Under the pieces are notes generated by a model. That model saw nothing but the letters and a program-made list of their open reading frames with translations. It did not search any database and was not told where the DNA came from. Positions 12,903-17,586 of a stretch of 17,586 nucleotides of DNA are shown in pieces; the first letter of the stretch is position 1; each line of letters starts with the position of its first letter. Position numbers and translations under genes: made by a program. This DNA is from Helicobacteraceae bacterium. Its GTDB lineage: Bacteria > Campylobacterota > Campylobacteria > Campylobacterales > Sulfurimonadaceae. The stretch lies in contig JALWKG010000158.1 in assembly GCA_027081565.1 (NCBI GenBank), positions 1 through 17,586 on the forward strand, given 5' to 3'.

Positions 12903-15098
12903 ATGTCAGATACACAAAACAATAACACAGAAACTAAACCAGTTTTAACGTCAGAGCCATTAAAGCCACGCAAAGAGGGCGAAGGTCAACAAAACCGTAG
13001 TCGTCGTCCACGCAATAACCAAAACCGTAATGGTAATGGCAACCGCCAGCCACGTGAAAACCGTGAGGTAGATGGTAACCGTCAGCCACAAGAAGGCAAA
13101 GATGTTGATGGTAACCGTCAGGCGCAAGAGCGTAATGTAGATGGGAACCGTCAAAACAACAACCAAAACCGCAATAACAATAACCGTAACCGTAATAACC
13201 AAAATCGTAATAACCAAAATCGCAACCGTCCAAACGACAATAAAAACGGCGAAAACAAAAGTACTGAAAACAAAAATAACAACAACCGTAACAACCAAAA
13301 CAAAGGTGGTGGTAACAAAAACCGTCGTCGTCGTCATGGGCCTGCACCAGTGGTTCAAGAACTACTTGACTGTGCTATTCGTAACCAGGAAGTTCAAGCA
13401 GAGCGTCTAAACCCACACAACAAACTTGACCTTGGTACTAAAGGTAAAGTTCGTGTCACACCACTAGGTGGTCTCGGCGAAATCGGTGGTAACATGATGG
13501 TTATCGAGACAGACAACGAAGCGATCCTGATCGATGTTGGTATGAGTTTTCCGGATGAGACCATGCACGGTGTAGACATCTTGGTACCAGACTTCTCTTA
13601 CATCAAAGAGATCAAAAACAAGATCGTTGGTGTTATTATCACTCACGCTCACGAAGATCATATCGGTGCCATGCCATATATGTTTAAAGAGGGTCTTCAG
13701 TTCCCAACTTACGGAACAGCTATGCCACTAGCAATGATAGGTAACAAGTTCGATGAGCACAAACTCACTGATGCACGTCGTTATTTCCGTCCTATTGAGA
13801 AGCGTAAAGTTTACAAGATCGGTAATGATTTCGAGATCGAGTGGATGCACGTTACACACTCTATCTTGGATTCTTCATCAGTAGCGATTACTACTGAAGC
13901 GGGTACTGTTATCCACACCGGTGACTTTAAAATTGACCATACCCCTATTGATGGTTACCCTACAGACCTTCACCGTTATGCACACTACGGCGAAAAAGGA
14001 GTATTGTTGATGATGTCTGACTCAACAAACTCTTATAACAAAGAGATAACACCAAGTGAGCTCTCTGTTGCACCGGCACTAGACCGTGTGATGTCTAAGG
14101 CAGAGGGACGTATTATCCTCTCGACTTTCAGTTCAAACCTCCACCGTTTAGAGCAGGCGATCAATTACGCTATAAAGTATGGTCGTAAGATCTGTGTTAT
14201 TGGTCGTTCTATGGAGCGTAACCTTGAGGTTGCGATGCAGTACAAGTATCTTGAATTCCCAAAAAATATCTTTGTTGATGCAGATGATGTAAGTCGTATG
14301 CCAGACAAACAAGTACTGATCTTGACTACGGGTTCACAGGGTGAACAAAATTCTGCACTATTCAGAACAGCAATTGGTGAGCACCGTCATATTAAGATCA
14401 AACCAACTGATCTGGTTGTGCTTTCATCTCGTGCAATTCCTGGTAACGAAGGTGGTATCTCTGAGATGACCAACCACCTTGAAAAAGCGGGTGCACGTAT
14501 TGCACGTGATCGTGATCTACACGTTTCCGGACATGGTGGTATCGAAGAGCAAAAGCTTCTGCTTCGTTTGGCTAAGCCTAAGTTCTTTATGCCAATTCAC
14601 GGTGAATACAACCACGTTATGCGCCATAAAGAGACAGCGATGCAGTGTGGTATCCCTGAGCGTAACATCCTGTTGATGGGTGATGGTGACTGTATCGAAG
14701 TGACACCAAAGTACATGCGTAAAGCGAAGTCTGTGAAGTCAGGTAAGACTTACATCGACAACCAGAACAACCATATGATCGCTGATGATGTCGTTGTCGA
14801 CCGTCAGAAAATGGCCAATGATGGTATGGTAATGATTATTGCACAGGTCTCTAAGGGTGATCAAAAACTGATCGCTAAACCTCGTGTTACAAGCTTCGGT
14901 TTGGTTCCAGACAAACAAGACAGAGCTTTCGCAGCAGAGATGGAAGATGTTTTAGAGCACTTCTTGGTTAACCTCAAACCAGGTCTCATAGAAAATGCAA
15001 AAGCGATGGAAAATGATCTGCGTGCTGTTGTACGTAAACACATCTATCGTAAGATGAAAAGATATCCACTGATCGTACCTCACGTTTTTGTATCTTAA
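12903..15098 (+). CDS. rnj: Ribonuclease J with Asn/Arg-rich N-terminal extension
   Basis: RNase J is a 5'-3' exoribonuclease and endoribonuclease of the metallo-beta-lactamase/beta-CASP family that dominates mRNA decay in Campylobacterota. The protein is 731 residues. Residues ~1-150 are a low-complexity, highly basic tail of Asn, Arg and Gln with three VDGNRQ units (56-61, 68-73, 79-84), ending in NKNRRRRHGPAP. The catalytic part starts near residue 180 (VRVTPLGGLGEIGGNMMVIE). It has the zinc motif THAHEDHIGAMP (H248, H250, D252, H253), HTGDFKID, the beta-CASP SDSTNS, and SGHGGIEEQKLLLRLAKPKF with IHGEY. Helicobacter RNase J has a comparable extension, so the tail is real coding sequence. 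AAGGA precedes the ATG. It is probably cotranscribed with rsmA and ends in an intrinsic terminator. Confidence 0.95.
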   Translation: MSDTQNNNTETKPVLTSEPLKPRKEGEGQQNRSRRPRNNQNRNGNGNRQPRENREVDGNRQPQEGKDVDGNRQAQERNVDGNRQNNNQNRNNNNRNRNNQNRNNQNRNRPNDNKNGENKSTENKNNNNRNNQNKGGGNKNRRRRHGPAPVVQELLDCAIRNQEVQAERLNPHNKLDLGTKGKVRVTPLGGLGEIGGNMMVIETDNEAILIDVGMSFPDETMHGVDILVPDFSYIKEIKNKIVGVIITHAHEDHIGAMPYMFKEGLQFPTYGTAMPLAMIGNKFDEHKLTDARRYFRPIEKRKVYKIGNDFEIEWMHVTHSILDSSSVAITTEAGTVIHTGDFKIDHTPIDGYPTDLHRYAHYGEKGVLLMMSDSTNSYNKEITPSELSVAPALDRVMSKAEGRIILSTFSSNLHRLEQAINYAIKYGRKICVIGRSMERNLEVAMQYKYLEFPKNIFVDADDVSRMPDKQVLILTTGSQGEQNSALFRTAIGEHRHIKIKPTDLVVLSSRAIPGNEGGISEMTNHLEKAGARIARDRDLHVSGHGGIEEQKLLLRLAKPKFFMPIHGEYNHVMRHKETAMQCGIPERNILLMGDGDCIEVTPKYMRKAKSVKSGKTYIDNQNNHMIADDVVVDRQKMANDGMVMIIAQVSKGDQKLIAKPRVTSFGLVPDKQDRAFAAEMEDVLEHFLVNLKPGLIENAKAMENDLRAVVRKHIYRKMKRYPLIVPHVFVS

Positions 15099-15104
15099 TC
15101 CATC

Positions 15105-15146
15105 TAAGTAGCCCCAGCGGCTGCTTACTTACCTTATTTCTCTTTT
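15105..15146 (+). terminator. Intrinsic terminator after RNase J gene
   Basis: TAAGTAGCC (15105-15113) pairs with GGCTGCTTA (15119-15127) in a 9-bp stem with one G-U pair and a 5-base loop. A T-rich stretch follows (15129-15146). It lies 6 bases past the stop codon. Confidence 0.75.
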
Positions 15147-15208
15147 CATCAAAATAATTGAACGTCTTACAATAAATATTTGATTTCTTAGTTCAAATAG
15201 AATTATCT

Positions 15209-15235
15209 TATAATGTCAGCATCACAATAAAAAGG
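15209..15235 (+). promoter_or_regulatory. -10 element and ribosome site of the yeiH-like gene
   Basis: TATAAT at 15209-15214 would start transcription near 15221, giving a leader of about 20 bases that holds AAAAAGG (15229-15235), six bases before the ATG. This is a conventional promoter and ribosome site, unlike those of the kinase and rsmA genes. Confidence 0.55.
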
Positions 15236-15241
15236 CTTTAA

Positions 15242-16342
15242 ATGGCATTTTCACCAGAAAAAAGAGCAGGTACCTTTAGTGGTATTATCTTTGTTGCTCT
15301 TGTCGCTGCTGCAGCGACCTATATCTCCGAGTTAGCACCTATTGCAAAACTTGGTATTTCACCTCTAGTCGTAGGTATTGTTATTGGTATATTTTATGCC
15401 AATACCCTACATAACCACTTTCCACCATCATGGGAGAGCGGTATTGTCTTCTCTGGTAAAAAGATATTGCGTTTCGCTATCGTCTTTTACGGTTTTCGTA
15501 TAACCTTCCAGCAGATCGGTGAAGTTGGTATGCAGGGATTCATGGTCTCTCTACTGGTACTCTCTTCCACTATGATAATCGGTATCTGGTTAGGTACCAA
15601 AATATTCAAGATGGATAGAGACACTTCGATCTTGACAGCAGCGGGTGCTTCTGTCTGTGGTGCGGCGGCAGTACTGGCAACCGAGCCTGTACTTAAAGCA
15701 GAAGAGCACAAGACAGCAGTAGCCGTCTCTATGGTTGTTTTGTTTGGAACGATCTCTATGTTTTTGTACCCAGTACTTTATACAACGATCATTGAGCCTG
15801 CTACAGGCTTTTTACACATGGACCCTAAGACATTTGGTATCTATGTTGGTGGTACGATCCATGAAGTAGCTCAGGTCGTTGCTGTTCCTGCATCTGTTCC
15901 TGGTGCACCAGTCGACATGGCAAACACGGCAGTTATCGTCAAGATGACGCGTGTTATCATGATCGCACCAATGCTGATCGTTCTTGGTCTTATCTTGAGC
16001 TACCTTGCTAAAAAAGAAGGTGCAGAAGGTGGAAAGCTTAAGTTGGTAATCCCTTGGTTCGCCGTGTACTTTGTAGGCATGGCAGGTGTTAACTCATTAA
16101 TCCATAACTATACGTTAGCCGCACCTGCTGAGACAGCAGACATGATCACGTATGTTATTGGTAACATTAACATAGTTGATACATTTTTGTTGACAATGGC
16201 AATGACAGCATTAGGTATGGGAACACGTTTTGCAAAGTTTAAAGGTTTAGGTCTTGCCCCAATCTATACTGCTGGCGGTATGTTCGTTTGGCTTGTAGTC
16301 GGCGGTTTTGTCATCACTCAGATGGTAGTCGCAACTTTCTAG
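15242..16342 (+). CDS. YeiH/UPF0324-family membrane protein, putative sulfate exporter
   Basis: Polytopic inner-membrane protein of 366 residues, usual length for the family (PF03601). There are about ten hydrophobic segments beginning at GIIFVALVAAAATYI. The family signature is clear: LGISPLVVGIVIGIFYANTL, the KILRFAIVFYGFRITF segment, AAGASVCGAAAVLATEPVL (residues 133-151), TIHEVAQVVAV and the C-terminal ALGMGTRFAKFKGLG. The family is annotated as putative sulfate exporters on limited evidence; a role in sulfur or C2-sulfonate metabolism would suit a sulfur-oxidising organism but is not shown by anything here. The start has a good ribosome site. The gene stands alone, with a terminator before it and a stem-loop after it, and is convergent with pstS. 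Confidence 0.88.
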   Translation: MAFSPEKRAGTFSGIIFVALVAAAATYISELAPIAKLGISPLVVGIVIGIFYANTLHNHFPPSWESGIVFSGKKILRFAIVFYGFRITFQQIGEVGMQGFMVSLLVLSSTMIIGIWLGTKIFKMDRDTSILTAAGASVCGAAAVLATEPVLKAEEHKTAVAVSMVVLFGTISMFLYPVLYTTIIEPATGFLHMDPKTFGIYVGGTIHEVAQVVAVPASVPGAPVDMANTAVIVKMTRVIMIAPMLIVLGLILSYLAKKEGAEGGKLKLVIPWFAVYFVGMAGVNSLIHNYTLAAPAETADMITYVIGNINIVDTFLLTMAMTALGMGTRFAKFKGLGLAPIYTAGGMFVWLVVGGFVITQMVVATF

Positions 16343-16350
16343 ATCTAGAT

Positions 16351-16383
16351 AGCCCACGCTATGACACTACATTGTGTTGGGCT
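16351..16383 (+). terminator. Possible terminator of the yeiH-like gene
   Basis: AGCCCA (16351-16356) pairs with TGGGCT (16378-16383), and the inner ACAC (16364-16367) pairs with GTGT (16374-16377), leaving an asymmetric internal loop. The following CTCTCTCCTCTG is pyrimidine-rich but not a clean T-run, so termination is plausible rather than certain. Confidence 0.45.
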
Positions 16384-16803
16384 CTCTCCTCTGTATTATC
16401 ACACTAACAAATCAATTGAACCCTCTAAAGAAGTATGTACACAGGACTTATAAACACACAAGCGCTGGATGCAAGGATTAGAGTGTTGAAAAGACTGCTA
16501 ACACATTTGTAATTGTATTCTCCTCGCAAATGTCACATTCTCCAGGTTATAAAACATTTTGATGACATCGTAATTGTAAAGCTGTTACCCTTCACTTGGT
16601 GGAGAAATAAACAAAAGCACGAGAGGCATATCTCCACAAATTGTACTGATTTTTACAAATTAATGAACAAAAATATTATAAAGAAGTAGAATCTCAACAG
16701 TAAATTGCATCGAACGCATGTAGTGATAAAAGTTTCAATGTTGAAGGAAGTTGTGCCGGATGTGAAGACGCACATCGATACATTGTGAAGTAAACTGAGT
16801 CTG

Positions 16804-16832
16804 CCCTCTCGGGTGCCGGTGCAACTAGCACC
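16804..16832 (-). terminator. Paired hairpins just after the pstS stop codon
   Basis: On the minus strand GGTGC-TAGTT-GCACC (16832-16818) begins 13 bases after the stop, and CCC-GAGA-GGG (16813-16804), with a GNRA tetraloop, follows. No T-run is present after either. They could protect or end the pstS transcript, or belong to a structured RNA. Confidence 0.35.
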
Positions 16833-16845
16833 AAATCTGGAATCT

Positions 16846-17586
16846 TTACTTTATATTTGTTGCCCAGTATGCACGGATCATCTCTTTTGTTGCTTCTGGT
16901 AGAGGGATATAACCTAGCTTTTTAGCTGCTGCATCACCATTTTTGAAAGCGTAGTCAAAAAACTTGATGACCTTTTTGTTCATCTTGGCTTTTTCAACTG
17001 GAAGAAGAATAAATGTTGCTGCAACAATAGGATACGACGTGTCACCTGGTTGTAGTGCTAACATCGCATAGAAGTTGTCCTCTTTTGTCCATGAAGCGTA
17101 CTTGGCTGCTGCTTTGAAATTCTCTTCTTTTGCCTCAACCCATTTGCCACTTGCTGTCTGAAGGACTGCCGCTGCAAGGTGATTTTTCTCTTTGTAAGCA
17201 TTTTCAATGTAACCAATAGTATACGGCGTCTGCTTAACAAGTGATGCAACACCCTCATTACCTTTACCACCAATACCTACAGCCCAGTCGATCGCTTTAC
17301 CGGCACCATAGTTGTCGGCCCAGTTTTTAGAGCTTTTGTTTAGGTAGTATGTAAAGTTATAAGTCGTACCTGATCCGTCAGAACGGTGAACAACGATGAT
17401 CTCTTGGTTAGGAAGTTTAAGTCCCTTGTTGTCCGCAACGATAGCTGCATCATTCCACTTTGTGATTTTACCTGCAAAGATGTCTGCAACAATTTCGTTT
17501 TTAAGATGAAGTTTCGCATCTTCAATACCAGGAACGTTAAGCGCAATAACAATAGAACCGATAACTGCCGGGAATTGAAGTAGTTT
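16846..17586 (-). CDS. pstS: Phosphate-binding protein PstS, C-terminal part (5' end outside window)
   Basis: Periplasmic phosphate-binding subunit of the PstSCAB ABC importer. The minus-strand frame is open from the right edge to TAA at 16846-16848, giving 246 residues in one uninterrupted frame; ATG-initiated pieces of it or of other frames are not separate genes. It shows the family's segments in order: FPAVIGSIVIALNVPG, DIFAGKITKWND, the phosphate-binding VHRSDGSGTTYNFTYYL, GNEGVASLVKQTPYTIGYIE, YPIVAATFILLP and a C-terminal FFDYAFKNGDAAAKKLGYIP. About 90-100 N-terminal residues with the signal peptide lie outside. In many bacteria pstC, pstA and pstB follow pstS, but here 500 non-coding bases and a convergent gene follow. 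Either it is a solitary copy or it is last in its operon. Confidence 0.93.
   Translation of the reverse strand, partial: KLLQFPAVIGSIVIALNVPGIEDAKLHLKNEIVADIFAGKITKWNDAAIVADNKGLKLPNQEIIVVHRSDGSGTTYNFTYYLNKSSKNWADNYGAGKAIDWAVGIGGKGNEGVASLVKQTPYTIGYIENAYKEKNHLAAAVLQTASGKWVEAKEENFKAAAKYASWTKEDNFYAMLALQPGDTSYPIVAATFILLPVEKAKMNKKVIKFFDYAFKNGDAAAKKLGYIPLPEATKEMIRAYWATNIK

Larger units (their letters stand above)
16343..16845. other. 503-bp non-coding gap between convergent genes
   Basis: No open frame with a credible product is visible here; the two short plus-strand frames (16435-16512 and one ending near 16790) have 25 and about 33 codons. It contains a bulged hairpin just after yeiH (16351-16383), a 9-bp direct repeat GTAATTGTA (16509-16517, 16570-16578), a hairpin GATGTG/CACATC (16759-16776), the repeated 7-mer GTGCCGG (16753-16759, 16813-16819), and two small hairpins next to the pstS stop (16804-16832). 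A small RNA is possible but unproven. Confidence 0.5.

Noticed and set aside
13030..13340. Repeats in the RNase J tail as a possible CRISPR or minisatellite array
   Set aside because: The units are in frame, short and degenerate, and encode a known type of low-complexity tail; there are no spacer-like unique segments.
12934..13358. Two long antisense open frames and one alternative plus-strand frame over the start of the RNase J gene
   Set aside because: They arise because the AAC/CGT/AAT repeats of the Asn/Arg tail contain no stop codon in any frame. Their products are monotonous (Tyr/Gly/Cys- or Val/Thr-rich) and have no ribosome site.
16435..16790. Two short plus-strand frames (25 and about 33 codons) in the gap before pstS
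   Set aside because: They are too short and unrecognised; only a weak purine run precedes the first, so they are not called as genes.
17058..17552. Apparent broken or frameshifted pstS, seen as several short ATG-initiated frames
   Set aside because: Translation of the minus strand from the right edge gives one continuous PstS frame with all family segments; the short pieces are in other frames or start at an internal Met.

Overview
The window looks like chromosomal DNA of a free-living Campylobacterota (epsilonproteobacterial) organism, probably of the Sulfurimonas/Sulfurovum/Sulfuricurvum type. This is inferred from the moderately AT-rich composition, the rsmA (ksgA)-RNase J gene pair that is also adjacent in Helicobacter and Campylobacter, the long Asn/Arg-rich N-terminal tail on RNase J typical of this phylum, and the families present. 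The exact genus cannot be fixed from the sequence alone. No CRISPR array, insertion sequence or rRNA was seen.

Layout. (1) 1-5631, + strand: a tripartite RND efflux operon, with a TolC-like outer-membrane factor (cut by the left edge), a lipoprotein membrane-fusion protein and an RND pump; the genes overlap by 14 and 1 bases. (2) 5734-5809: tRNA-Ala(GGC), with a 10-bp inverted repeat over its presumed -35 region. (3) 5900-7723, +: an orphan 7TMR-DISM/HisKA_2 sensor histidine kinase. (4) 7868-11693, - strand: a group made of a DUF2202 lipoprotein, an OmpR-family response regulator with its histidine kinase, a small antitoxin-like gene, a YtfJ-like periplasmic protein and a mono-haem cytochrome c. 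(5) 12058-15098, +: rsmA and rnj, ending in a good intrinsic terminator. (6) 15242-16342, +: a YeiH/UPF0324 membrane protein. (7) 16343-16845: about 500 non-coding bases between convergent genes. (8) 16846-17586, -: the C-terminal 246 residues of PstS, cut by the right edge.

How the genes may work together. The main observation is in block 4. The DUF2202 gene, the response-regulator gene, the ytfJ-like gene and the cytochrome gene each have, 36-47 bases before the start codon, a tandem direct repeat of YTAAC with an 11-bp period, in the same orientation. A -10-like hexamer lies exactly 10 bp beyond the repeat in all four. This is the architecture expected of promoters activated by an OmpR/PhoB-type regulator, and such a regulator is encoded in the middle of the cluster. 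I infer a local, autoregulated two-component regulon controlling exported proteins: a ferritin-like lipoprotein, a thioredoxin-fold protein and a c-type cytochrome. Only the small antitoxin-like gene in the cluster lacks the box and has its own ordinary promoter.

Other points to check are two genes whose TATAAT box sits 6-7 bases before the ATG with no Shine-Dalgarno (leaderless candidates), a cluster of palindromes before rsmA, a stem-loop in the rsmA-rnj gap, and repeats in the RNase J tail.
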